Assembly (NCBI GenBank): GCA_032622095.1
Contig: CP136064.1
Coordinates: 255,485,863 to 255,549,862, forward strand
Direction: 5' to 3'
DNA from: Siphonodentalium dalli
Taxonomy: Eukaryota > Mollusca > Scaphopoda > Gadilida > Siphonodentaliidae
DNA length: 64,000 nt
Made by a program: the position numbers and the translations under genes. The notes beneath the pieces were generated by a model, which did not search any database, had not been told where the DNA came from, and worked only from the letters and a program-made list of their open reading frames with translations. Below, in pieces: positions 45,747-56,155 of this stretch. Within the stretch, counting starts at the first letter, position 1. Every line of letters starts with the position of its first letter.

Positions 45747-45860
45747 CTGTTTCACAATGTACCCCTTGGAAGCCGACCGCACAGGCACACGTGTAGCCGC
45801 TAATGACGTCATTGCATGTGCCGCCATTTTGACAGGGAGCCGACAAACACTCATCTGTGT
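45747..45860 (-). CDS. host exon: EGF-like domain 1 (3'-most)
   Basis: The 114-base phase 1-1 exon has acceptor AAAAATAG-type TTTTAG and donor GTAAAG. It encodes [37 protein letters not shown]. All six cysteines are present, with the D-x-D-E-C start, N-G-G-T-C and Y-x-C-x-C-x-x-G-F-x-G pattern of calcium-binding Notch-type EGF modules. One module per symmetric exon allows duplication or loss without a frame change. This type (alpha) is shared with EGF 4. Confidence 0.92.
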
Positions 45861-46509
45861 CTAAAAATAGAGGACGAGCATTTCACAAACTCCAGTTCAT
45901 GGAATTTTACGGATGAAATCCATTCTCGACAATAGAAATTAAAATGGGATACTCTTGTTTCTTTTAAAATTTTCAATGGAACAATAATATGTGGAATATC
46001 CTTTGCAATGGATTGAACTGACAGAATGCCATTTTATATACCACCACACAGTATGCATAATGCGGGGTTTCAAAAGATCAGTGGACCTTTATGATACGGT
46101 ATCAACTCTAGACCGGGAGTTCCCCTCTACCATTACAAAGCAGTGAGAATAAGTTTATATCCTGCATCTTATAGGCCCATATATGGATGTCTCATTTAAA
46201 TTGCTTCTTTGTAAATAAAACATTGCATAAAGTGTATCACACAACTACTTCAATAATAGAACATTAATTATGATATTTTGTGATCTCAATATACCCCAGC
46301 ACATCAAAGATATACATACAGTACAAGACAAGGTAACTATATATATCAGATGACCTAAATACGTGGTGTTGTCAAGCTGAAGCTAACTTATAGTTTTTTT
46401 ATTTTATTCACAATATAAGGCGTGTTTTATTGTATCAAAAGATACCGGCATCGGAACAGTAAAATTATGGTCGGACATTTACAGGCACAGCAGACTCCTA
46501 AACATGTGA

Positions 46510-46620
46510 GCGCCCATGCGTCTATGTGGTTCTTGTCGGCGCCCGTACGGATATGTGGTTCTTGTCGGCGCCCGTACGCCTATGTGGTTCTTGTCGGCGC
46601 CCGTACGGCTATGTGGTTCT
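46510..46620. repeat. 29-bp minisatellite, about four units
   Basis: TATGTGGTTCTTGTCGGCGC followed by CCGTACGNN is repeated about 3.8 times. It is missing from the second EGF-unit copy, where about 424 bases are deleted. Confidence 0.9.
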
Positions 46621-46745
46621 TTTGCCAATAGTAAGCGGAGCATTGGCTTAGGAAATTCTGAACAAGTTGTTGTCAAATCTGAGTTGATCTATAAGCGATT
46701 TTCAGAGTGTGTTAATTTAAATTGAGGATAATGTAGGTACTTTAC

Positions 46746-46859
46746 CTGTTTCACAATGTTTCCCTTGAAAACCGGCTGCGCAGGAACACGTATATCCGTT
46801 AATAACGTCATTGCATGTACCGCCATTTTGGCAGGGAGTCGACGAACACTCGTCTGTGT
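46746..46859 (-). CDS. host exon: EGF-like domain 2
   Basis: A 114-base phase 1-1 exon, with acceptor TTTTTGTAG and donor GTAAAG. It encodes [37 protein letters not shown] with all six cysteines. This beta type differs from its neighbours (SSTP, SCAAGFQGK) and its counterpart in the upstream duplicate has been deleted. Confidence 0.92.
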
Positions 46860-47359
46860 CTACAAAAATAGAAGTCGTAAGTTCCATAAAACCTGGAACT
46901 TATGTTCGTAATGGATGTTGATTTACTTGCATTCCATGGATTATGTTTGCAAGTTGGTGTCATTTTGCGTGGAACTTCTTGTTTCAAAGGTTTCATATTA
47001 TACACTAAACTCTTAACACGAAGAATTCTGACATGCATGCAATCCGGAATACATATATTTGGAACCAAATTGGAAGACAAATGCGACATGCGCTGTAGAC
47101 TTATAAATACAAAACAACGCCACTTTGTTATTGAAAACATCACAAATAATTATCGGTGTCCCTCTGAAGAAGATGAAGCTATATATGAAATGGATAAACA
47201 ATTCAATATAAAACAAAAGAGTGTCTTTCATGCGGCGTTTCTCATGCCAAATGTGTTAATTTTTACATTACATATCTAAACAGAAGACGACGGGTTTCGT
47301 GGAATTTGGTCTGGAATCGCGAATGAATCTTTAACTTGAGGCAACTCAATGTACCATAC

Positions 47360-47473
47360 CTGTCTCACAATGTACCCCTTGAAAGCCGACTGCGCAGTCA
47401 CACGTATATCCGTTAATGACGTCATTGCATGTGCCGCCATTTTGACAGGGAGCCGAAACACACTCATCTGTGT
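47360..47473 (-). CDS. host exon: EGF-like domain 3
   Basis: A 114-base phase 1-1 exon, with acceptor TGTTAG and donor GTATGG. It encodes [37 protein letters not shown]. All six cysteines are intact. Gamma type, paired with EGF 5; the two share the GTATGGTACATTGAG donor flank. Confidence 0.92.
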
Positions 47474-48302
47474 CTAACAATAGAGGACGTAAAATATCAC
47501 AAGCTGAAGGTCATGGAATTATAACGGATGATACCCATTCTCGACAAAAGAATCTAAAATATGATACTCTTTTGTTTTTTGAAATATTTCCTTGGAACAA
47601 TATGTCGAACAGTATGTGGAAAATCCATTATATTTATATTATATTACATGACAGCTTTTTTCTGAATCCATGTTGACAATTTGTGAACAATGAATACTGC
47701 TCCATGTATGACATTATTGACTCGTTGACAAAAGATTCTAAAACTTTGCATAGTATATATGTCAAACTCACGGGCCGATAGTTTCCAGGATCTGATTTGG
47801 CGCCTTTTTTAAATAAACTATTCTGGCCCGTGTTCCGCCGTAAGTTCCGTAAAACCGGGAACTTATTTTCGTAATGGATGTTGATTTATTTGCAGTCCAA
47901 GGAGTATGTTATCAAGTTGGTGTCAATTTTTCGCGGAACTTCTCGTTTCAAATGTATTGAATTATACACTAAAATCTTAATAAATTAAGCAATTCAGACA
48001 TACATGCATTTAAACCAAATTGGAAAACAAATGTGACATGTACTAGACTTAAAATACGAAACAACGCCACGTTAATATTGAAAACTTCGCAAATAATTAT
48101 TGGTGTCTCTCTGAAGAAGATGAAGCTATCTATGAAATGGATAAACAATTCAATATAAAACCAAACAGTTCATGTGACGGTTCTTATTCCAAAGGTGTAA
48201 TTTTTACAGTACAATCTGAATAAGAATGGCAAACGGATTTCGTAAAATTTGGTCTAGAATCGCGAATGAATCTTTAACTTGATGACAATGTAGCTACTTT
48301 AC

Positions 48303-48416
48303 CTGTTTCACAATGTACCCCTTGGAAGCCGACTGCACAGGCATACGTATAGCCGCTAATGACGTCATTGCATGTGCCGCCATTTTGACAGGGAGCCGAC
48401 AAACACTCATCTGTTT
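48303..48416 (-). CDS. host exon: EGF-like domain 4, cysteine lost
   Basis: A 114-base phase 1-1 exon, alpha type, with acceptor TTTTTAG and donor GTAAAG. It encodes [37 protein letters not shown]. The fourth cysteine is Tyr (TAT where its sister has TGT), which breaks the C2-C4 disulfide, and the split first codon is changed so the leading Asp of the calcium site is altered. This looks like a decaying duplicate of EGF 1. The open frame and splice sites remain, so it could still be included in transcripts. Confidence 0.88.
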
Positions 48417-49412
48417 CTAAAAATAGAGGACGAGCATTTCACAAGCTCCAGTTCATGGAATTATAACGGATGAAATCCATTCTCAACAAAACAAATTAAA
48501 ATGGGATACTCTTATTTCTTTTAAAATTTTCAATGGGACAATAATATGTGGAATATCCTTTGCAATGGATTGAACTGACATGATGCCATTTTATATACCA
48601 CCACACAGTATGCATAATGCAGGGTTTCAAAAGATCAGTGGACCTTTATGATACGGTATCAACTCTAGACCGGGAGTTCCCTTCTACCATTACAAAGCAG
48701 TGAAAATAAGTTTATGTCCTGCATCTTATAGGCCCATATATGGATGTCTCATTTAAAATGCTTTGTAAATAAAACATTGCATAAAGTGTATCACACAACT
48801 ACTTCAAAAATAGAACATTAATTATGATCTTTTGTGATCACAATAGACCCCAGCACATCAAAGATATACATACAGTACAAGACAAGGTAACTATATATAT
48901 CAGATTACCTAAATACATGGTGTTGTCAAGATGAAGCTAACTTATAGTTTTTTATTTTATTCACAATATAAGGCGTGTCTGTGTCTACAAAAATAGAAGT
49001 CGTAAGTTCCATAAAACCTGGAACTTATGTTCGTAATGGATGTTGATTTACTTGCATTCCATGGATTATGTTTGCAAGTTGGTGTCATTTTGCGTGGAAC
49101 TTCTTGTTTCAAAGGTTTAATATTATACACTAAACTCTTAACACGAAGAATTCTGACATGCATGCAATCCGGAATACATATATTTGGAACCAAATTGAAA
49201 TAATTATCGGTGTCCCTCTGAAGAAGATGAAGCTATATATGAAATGGATAAACAATTCAATATAAAACAAAAGAGTGTCTTTCATGCGGCGTTTCTCATG
49301 CCAAATGTGTTAGTTTTTACATTAGAATCTGAACAGAAGACGACGGGTTTCGTAGAATTTGGTCTGGAATCGCGAATGAATCTTTAACTTGAGGCAACTC
49401 AATGTACCATAC

Positions 49413-49526
49413 CTGTCTTACAATGTACCCCTTGAAAGCCGACTGCGCAGGCACACGTATATCCGTTAATGGCGTCATTGCATGTGTCGCCATTTTGACA
49501 GGGAGCCGAAACACACTCATCTGTGT
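49413..49526 (-). CDS. host exon: EGF-like domain 5 (5'-most seen)
   Basis: A 114-base phase 1-1 exon, gamma type, with acceptor TGTTAG and donor GTATGG. It encodes [37 protein letters not shown]. Six cysteines are kept, but NGGT is NGDT and the final Glu is Lys, so it is more diverged than EGF 3. No earlier intact EGF exon or signal-peptide exon was found to the right, only unit remnants at 54.4-54.8 kb, so the 5' end of the gene lies outside or was missed. Confidence 0.9.
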
Positions 49527-49690
49527 CTAACAATAGAGGACGTAAAATATCACAAGCTGAAGTTCATGGAATTATAACGGATGAAACCCATTCTCGACAA
49601 AAGAATCTAAAATATTATACTCTTGTTTTTGGAATATTTCCTTGGAACAATATGTCGAACAGTATGTGGAAAATCCATTATATTTATATT

Positions 49691-50440
49691 ATATGTTGAA
49701 AATCCATTATATTATCGTGACAATCAACCGTGTTATATACCAACACAAAGTATTCATAATGCGTGGGGGTTCAAAAGATCAGTGCCCGTTTCTAACAGGG
49801 TATCAACTCTAGACCGGCAGAGACGAGGCGACAAGGGCGGATTTGGGGAGGGGGTTCCAACAACTGATTGAAAATATCCTTGTAGTTTGAATTTCAAACA
49901 ATTTATTGGGGGGATTTATTGTTTTTGGACCACTATTTGCATATTTTCTTCTTTTGGTGAAACTTTTGGACTATGGTCGGCCTGGTGTGTCCTGGTCTCT
50001 TGTCCGTAGTCGTGTGCATTTGTCTGGAATTAGACCACTAGATGTTAGGTTTTATGGAATTTTCAGGTTCATATTTCTGATTATTATCATACCGGGTAAA
50101 TAACACCATGGTTTATGAATAGGCTAATAGGCCTGAACACTGATATGCAAGGGGTGGAATTGTACAAAACCTTTGCTTGGTCTGATTCAAGTGGGTGCAA
50201 ATGGCATTATGAAAATTTTGTGTTTTGGTTTGATACAAACGGGGTGCAAATGGAATTATGCATGCAATACCTTATCATTTTTGGTCTGATTCAAGGGGGG
50301 TGCAGTTGGAATTATTAAAGGTCGACACACCAACGGCGGAGACTCTCTAGCCACGTCCATGTAGACCGGGGAAGTTCCCTCAGCCCATGAAGAAGCCGGG
50401 ACAATGGATTTATCTCCTGTATCTTATAGGGCCATATATG
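49691..50440. other. diverged EGF-unit intron sequence, no exon
   Basis: Blocks such as GTATCAACTCTAGACCGG and CTTATAGG.CCATATATGGGTG, known from the EGF-unit introns, recur here in eroded form. TTTGGTCTGATTCAAG.GGGTGCA repeats about three times near 50175-50310. No exon seen. Confidence 0.5.
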
Positions 50441-50755
50441 GGTGCCTAATTCAAAATGCTTATATTTAGTAGAAACATGACATAAAAGTGTGAAGTTGTG
50501 CCTCATTTAAAATGTTTATTTCTCAAAAGTAATGCACGCCATCGCACAACTACGTCATTAATACTGCCAAGACATTACTGGGTGCCTCATTTAAAATGCC
50601 TATTTAAAAAAAATGACATACATGTTATCGCACAACTACGTCACTAATATTGTCAAATGGGCGCCTCATTTAAGATGCCTATTTCTCAAACGCCATGCAA
50701 GTTATGGCACAACTACGTAATTAATTAAATAAGACACATCCCGTCCTTAAAATGA
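50435..50755. repeat. tandem repeat, about 66-84-bp units
   Basis: GGGTGCCTCATTTAAAATGC plus CTATTTCTCAAA, TTATCGCACAACTACGTCA and TAATA(C/T)TG(C/T)CAA recurs with starts near 50435, 50501, 50585 and 50663. The same family reappears at 54.86-55.15 kb. Confidence 0.8.
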
Positions 50756-51590
50756 CTACCGGCGGTCACGATATAAAGCGGTAGATACTAAAGAGCGTCC
50801 ATGTTTTGCCCCAAAAACTGTAGATAATAAAGAGCGTCCACATTTTTGCCCCAAAGCAGTAGATAATAAAGAGCGTCCATGTTTTGCCCCTAAAGCAGTA
50901 GATAATAAACAGCGTCCATGTTTTGTCCCAAAGCAGCAGATAATAATTGGCATCCATGTTTTGCCCCCAAAGCAGTAGATATAAAGAGCGTTCATATCCC
51001 CCAAAGCAGTGAATAATAAAAAGCGTCCTTGTTTTGCCCCACCCAAAGCAATAGATAATAAAGAGCGCCCATGCCCCCCCCCCCCCCCCCCAAACAGTAG
51101 ACAATAAACAGCATCCATGTTTTGACCAAAGCTGTGGATATAAAGAGCGTCCATGTCCCCCAAAGCAGTAAATAATAAAAAGCGTCCTTATTTTGCCCCA
51201 CCCAAAACAATAGATAATAAAGAGCGCCCATGTCCCCCAAAAACAGTAGACAATAAATATCATCCATGTTTTGCCCACAAAGCTGTAGATATAAAGAGCG
51301 TCCATGTCCCCCCAAAACAGTAAAGAATAAAAAGCGTCCTTGTTTTGCCCCACCCAAAGCAATAGATAATAAAGAGCGTCCATGATTTTGCCCCCACCCC
51401 AAATCAGTAGATACTATAGAGCGTCCATGTTTTGCCCTCCAAAGATGTAGATAGTAAATAACGTCCATGTTTTGCCCCAAAGCAGTAGATAATAAAGAGC
51501 GTCCATGTTTTGCCCCCAAAGCAGCATATAATAAACATCCATGTTTTTGCCCCCAAAGCAATAGATAACATATATATCTTTATTTCCTCC
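50756..51590. repeat. minisatellite, about 38-45-bp unit, about 20 copies
   Basis: The unit is approximately AAAGCAGTAGATAATAAAGA followed by GCGTCCATGTTTTGCCCC. Some copies have CAGTAGATATAAAGAGCGTC and runs of C (up to about 18 near 51067). Overlapping long open frames on the minus strand, with L-F-I-I-Y-C-F-G type repeats, are products of the repeat and are not genes. Confidence 0.92.
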
Positions 51591-51754
51591 ATTTCCGAAG
51601 ATATCAAAATATATAACAACAAGCAGGTTAGCCCGCCACCGGCGGCGTTCGTCAGAAACATGACATTTTTTAAATTATTAAAAACAATTTTAAATGTTTT
51701 AATGATTGATTCGTCAATTGAACTGAATGGTCAGAATACAGAACTGAAAACGCG

Positions 51755-52115
51755 AGGAGACACGATGAGCCCGACGTTGTCCGGGCTATTCAAAAACCAA
51801 ATGTCAAGTCGATAGCTCCACCCGTTTCCGAGATCTGGTCTGCGCATGCGCGAAGCTGGCGTCGCACGGGCTCGGCGACCCGATAAAATTCGTATCCGGG
51901 GCAAGATACATTCACATACCAATTTCAAGTCGATAGCTCCACCCGTTTCCGAGATCTCGTCTGCGCATGCGCTGCACGGGCGTCGCGCGGGCTCGCCAAT
52001 ACGACAACGACGACCACCTGGTCAAACTACACACACGTACCAAGTTTCGTCCCGATCGGTCGAGGTGTTGGTATCTGATGCAAAAGACGAAATTGTGAGT
52101 GTTGATTTGTAACCG
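51755..52115. repeat. dispersed repeat with 121-bp internal units, copy 1
   Basis: GATGAGCCCGACGTTGTCCG leads into units with TCAAGTCGATAGCTCCACCC then GTTTCCGAGATCT, TGCGCATGCGC and CGGGCTCG (starts at 51811 and 51932). The end reads ACGTACCAAGTTTCGTCCCG. GC-rich relative to its surroundings. This kind of repeat, often ending in a GACA tail, is widespread in invertebrate genomes; I do not assign it to a transposon class. Confidence 0.75.
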
Positions 52116-52529
52116 GGATTTCTGGGAAGTATCCACACTAACTACCCCCTAAGCCCTGACCTAAGTGTCATACATACTATAACAATGATGCTGAACACTT
52201 TGAGGCAATTATATTGCAGAAATGTTGTAAGAGTACTATGGCATCCAATAAATCTCCCCGCATAGGAAACCACTCAAAAGTATTTCCCGTATATCTCTCT
52301 GCAGATGCTAATAACGTTGAATGGTAAACAAACGCTCTTTATAGTGATTTGACTTGATTAACCACCGCGGTGCCGATTGCGGTGATTTTGATGATTGGGA
52401 AGGGAGAAACGGTGCTCTGAGCTTCTCCAAAATGCGACCACGGCGGTGTCCGTGGGATTTCACACTTATATACTAAATTTGAGCTCGATGGGTGCAGTAT
52501 ATACGGAAGTCTCAAAATATATAGTACTA
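52116..52529. other. no gene recognised
   Basis: Spacer between the two copies of the 121-122-bp repeat. No coding signal that I can support. Confidence 0.4.
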
Positions 52530-52977
52530 GCCGATGAGCCCGACGTTGTCCGGGCTATTCAAAAACCAAATTTTCAAGTCGATAGCTCCACCCGTTTCCG
52601 ATATCTGGTCTGGGCATGCGGGAAGCTGGCGTCGCACAGGCTCGGTGACCAGATAAAATTAGTATCCGGGGCAAGATACATTCACATAGCAAATTTCATG
52701 TCGATAGCTCCACCCGTTTCCGAGATCTCGTCTGCGCATGCGCGAAGCTGGCGTCGCACGGACTCGGCGACCTGATAAAATTCGTATTCGGGGCAAGATA
52801 CATTCACATACCAAATTTCAAGTCGATAGCTCCACCCGTTTCCGAGATCTCGTCTGCGCATGCGCTGCACGGGCGTCGCACGGGCTCGCCAATACGACAA
52901 CGACCACCGCCTGGTCAAACTACACACACGTACCAAGTTTCGTCCCGATCAGTCGAGAATCGTAGATTTGTATTAAG

Positions 52978-53013
<36 letters not shown>

Positions 53014-53025
53014 AACAGACAGAGG
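52530..53025. repeat. dispersed repeat copy 2 with (CAGA)n tail
   Basis: Same repeat as 51755-52115 but with three 122-base units (landmarks 52581, 52703, 52825), ending in CGTCCCGATCAGTCGAG, then GACAGACAGACAGACAGACA and related tetranucleotides at 52977-53025. Copy 1 lacks the tail. Confidence 0.8.
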
Positions 53026-53345
53026 TCTTCAAAATATATATGAGATAGATTATAGAGACTGATGTCTCAACATTTTCACACAAAACATCCAATTGTTATA
53101 ATATTTTACATAATTATACAACATGACAAGCATCCATAAACATTCAGCATACAATGACTATATAGTAACATAAATATGCAAGATATCGTTAAATGCATAT
53201 ATAGGTAGCATTAAATTCAATTTACTTTTGCGGCTGACAAAATCCTCGATATACGATATATTCCCCTTATGTCAGCGCTGCTCATACTGTATGTGCCATG
53301 TAAATTTGCGACAGTTTTATACTGTTGATGCGTATACACTTATAC

Positions 53346-54274
53346 TTAGACATTCTCGGCTGCTGTTCGGTCAACATATAATTTCCACAGATAAGCACAT
53401 TTCCTCACAAAAAAGTCAATTAGATAAATTTCAACTTCTGCGGATTCATGTACGAGATCATTACATCTAGATAGAAATGTGCGTGTTTTAGATTTCGTAT
53501 CGAATGAGTCAAATTTCAGATATACGTCCACGTGAAATTCATTTAGTAGTTCATATTCGATAAGATTCATATCACGATATAACGAGGAGCATTCCACTAA
53601 TGCATAGGACACTATATCTGTGTATTTTAATCGACAGAGTGAGCAATTTGCTTCTTCGGTTGGTAATATAGACAACAGTCGCGCAACAATTAAATATGAC
53701 TCCTTGTTTTTTGGGAATTTTCGACAATTTTGCCATAATTGGGACATATGACGACTGGAATGTATGTCATGGAACCGAATAAGCTTATTATCGCTTAATA
53801 TGTTTTGTGTGCATTCTGCATCGTTTATTTCCGACCAATGTTGTCTGACTTTTAGCTTCCATGTTGTCGGATTTAAAAAGGATCTATGACGAATAAACGC
53901 TTCTAGTTCCCCTGTCAACTTATATTTGTCAAAGATAAAAATTATATCGGCCATGAAAATCCCTGAACATTTAATGAGACCCGTCAGATATTGGTGTAAT
54001 CTCATGAAAAATAATTGTTTGCCGGTTTTGTTGAATTTTAAGTTGCACAAGGAACCAAAAAATAACATTTTAAATTTTCAATTATTGCATTTTTTGGCGA
54101 CATACCAACCAAACCGCATGATATATTTGTTGATGTTCGTCTATGTAAACCCTGGTAATATTGTATGCAGAATCGATGAGTTTTATCAAGTCGATCAACA
54201 CAATTTCTATTGAGATCCCATAGTAATTCAGAACCATAAAGACCTTTAGATAAGACTACTGATGAATATAACAT
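53346..54274 (-). pseudogene. LINE 3' fragment, RT C-terminal domain
   Basis: Two overlapping frames. The first (54274 to 54038) reads SSVVLSKGLYGSELLWDLN, RLDKTHRFCIQYYQGLHRRT and GLVGM, the (L)YG-E-L-W and HRFC-(I/V)-K-x-x-Q-(G/S)-L-x-x-R-T blocks following RT in a group of invertebrate non-LTR elements. After a single frameshift near 54060 the second frame continues LFFGSLCN, then a helical region and a zinc-like CSLCRLKYTDIVSYALVEC, ending TAAENV at 53346. RT itself is absent, so this is a 5'-truncated insertion. The clade is different from the other LINEs here. Confidence 0.75.
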
Positions 54275-54425
54275 CGTAAAGAAAGAGCGTCCATATTTTG
54301 ACCCACGTCCATTTTGTTACCCCCCCCCCCCCTAAAAGCAGTAGGTAATAAATAGCGTCCATTTCCCCTCAGTATTGGATTATAAAGGGCGTCCATATGC
54401 TTGACCTCCACCCCACCCCCAGAGT
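54275..54425. repeat. degenerate copies of the 50.8-51.6 kb minisatellite
   Basis: AGAGCGTCCATATTTTGACCC, AAAGCAGTAGGTAATAAATA and GGGCGTCCATATGC are recognisable, with a C run near 54320. Confidence 0.8.
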
Positions 54426-54855
54426 CAGTGGATAAACAATTCAATATGAAGCAAAACAGTGTCTTTCATGCGGCGTTTCTGATGCCAGATGTGATAGTTT
54501 ATACAGATGAATCTGAATAACAGACCCAGCTGTGTCTAAAAATAGAGAACGAAAATGACATAATCTCAAGTTCATGGAATTATAACGGATAAAATCCATT
54601 CTCAACGAAAGAAATTCAAATAGGATACTCTTGTTTTTTTGTTTTTTTTGGTCCTTGGAACAAAATGTGGAAATCATTTATAATGGACTGAACTGACATG
54701 CTACCATGTGATATGCCACCACAAAGTATGCATAATGCCGGAGTTCAAAAGATCAGACTTAGTTTCGAACACGGTATCAACTCTAGACCGGGGTAGTTTC
54801 CTCTACCATTAAAAAGTAGGGACAATGTGTTTAACTCCTGCATTTTATAGGCCCA
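54426..54855. repeat. EGF-unit remnant lacking its exon
   Basis: GTGGATAAACAATTCAATAT, GTGTCTTTCATGCGGCGTTTC, GAATCTGAATAACAG, then directly CTGTGTCTAAAAATAGAGAA and CAAGTTCATGGAATTATAAC, GGTATCAACTCTAGACCGG. These are the two sides of an EGF exon in the units at 45-49 kb, but the exon body is gone. Only the acceptor TTTTTAG and its ACACAG start survive, near 54529. Confidence 0.8.
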
Positions 54856-55160
54856 TATATGGGTGCATCATTTAAAACACTTATTTCTAAATCAAAAATG
54901 GCAACTACGTCACTAATAGTGTCAAATGGATGCCTCATTTAAAATGAGTATTTCTCAAACGTAATGCAAGTTATCGCACAACTGCGTCATTATTACTGCA
55001 AAGACAATAGTGGGTGCCTCATTTAAAATTATTGACTAAAAAAATGGCATGCGGGCTATCGCACTAATAGTGTCAAATGGGTGCTCATTTAAAATGCCTA
55101 TTTTTCAAATGACAAATGAAAAGTTATCGTACAACTACGTAATTATTTCAACAGGACACA
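54856..55160. repeat. tandem repeat, same family as 50.4-50.8 kb
   Basis: Four units with GTGC(A/C)TCATTTAAAA and GCACAACT(A/G)CGTCA, with starts near 54864, 54931, 55015 and 55083. Confidence 0.8.
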
Positions 55161-56150
55161 TTTTACGTCATTTCATATCGGATATCTATGGTTTAATGGT
55201 TCTGCTTTTGATTTTGATATTAACGAAAATATATAAGATATGTCACAGTGGTTGTAACGCATGCCCATGGGGGTATCATTCAGGCTCACAAGTCCGATAT
55301 TGGCAAAACACATACAATCTGTCATATTCCTCATCGATACCCAAAAACAGCCATCTCAATATATATATAATTGTGGCTTATTGGTCACACGCGTGTCCGG
55401 TAAGTAGTCATATGGCGAACTTGAATATTCCAGGTACGATATGTCGACTTCGCTTCGGTTGATTTGCTTTATTTTTCAGTCAGATTATTTTACATACAAA
55501 ATGAATGGTTGTACATGTTGGATACAAAATATAGATAATATTCACCTAACATATATATTCAGGCATACACTCCTGCACTCGCCCACGCTTGCACTCGTAC
55601 GTACATCAACGGGCATCCAGTGGCTCTAAACAGGCGATCGGGAAATTTTTTATATTGTAATTGAAATCATGATATACAACAGAGAATGATTTGAAGTTTT
55701 AATTAACGTTAAACATGTTTGTTTTTTTTTATAATTTATTCAATTTTGTATTACAATTTGTATAGTTACATATGAATTCCCTGAAATAAAAAAAGGGGAT
55801 TTTAGTAAAACATATATGTTGACATTTATCTATCAATGATCTGCCCTCATGAGAAATGTGTCATATATATTGGGGGCTGAGATCTTTTTATGAGCCAGAT
55901 CTCCCTTCATATAGTCCACCATCTGTTCCATGCCCCCAATGTGAATTAGTTCACATGGGGAGACTGGACAGAAGCTGGAAGAACGAATGGACATGTTATT
56001 TAATTATATTTTTTGTTCATTATACAATGAAAGCAGGTTTTGTTTATTTTGCAAGAACTTTTAGGTGAAAACTGCAGAGGTTGTATATCAAACCGATTTT
56101 TTTGGGGTTATCATTTTCATAGGGAAATTTTATGCTGATTACCGGTTTTT
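55161..56150. other. no gene recognised
   Basis: Low-complexity AT sequence with a few short plus-strand frames that show no known motif. The start of the block runs out of the tandem repeat. Confidence 0.4.
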
Positions 56151-56155
56151 GGACG

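Larger units (their letters stand above)
45091..47646. repeat. EGF-unit segmental duplication, copy 1 (2,556 bp)
   Basis: Starts CATGACAGCTATTTTCTGAA in the LINE 5' end and carries EGF exons 1 (alpha type), 2 (beta) and 3 (gamma). The block restarts at 47647. Each EGF exon with its flanks is itself a related repeat. The plus-strand 125-residue frame at 46902-47279 lies in an intronic repeat, occurs in broken form at 45316, 47870 and 49030, and is not called. Confidence 0.85.
47647..49690. repeat. EGF-unit segmental duplication, copy 2 (with deletion)
   Basis: Parallel to 45091-47646 but shorter. At about 48975 the sequence jumps from the equivalent of 46427 to the equivalent of 46850, deleting the 29-bp minisatellite and the beta EGF exon. 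The acceptor and first bases of the deleted exon remain as an orphan splice site. It carries EGF exons 4 and 5. Confidence 0.85.

Noticed and set aside
46902-47279. 125-residue plus-strand frame (SEEDEAIYEMDKQFNIKQKS)
   Set aside because: It lies in an intron repeat between EGF exons, antisense to the host gene. Its other copies (about 45316, 47870 and 49030) are frameshifted, and no domain is recognised.
50756-51661. Several overlapping 85-205 residue minus-strand frames with repeated MDALYxLLF/FIIYCFG peptides
   Set aside because: They are translations of a minisatellite of about 40 bp in three frames at once; no frame is favoured and unit lengths vary.
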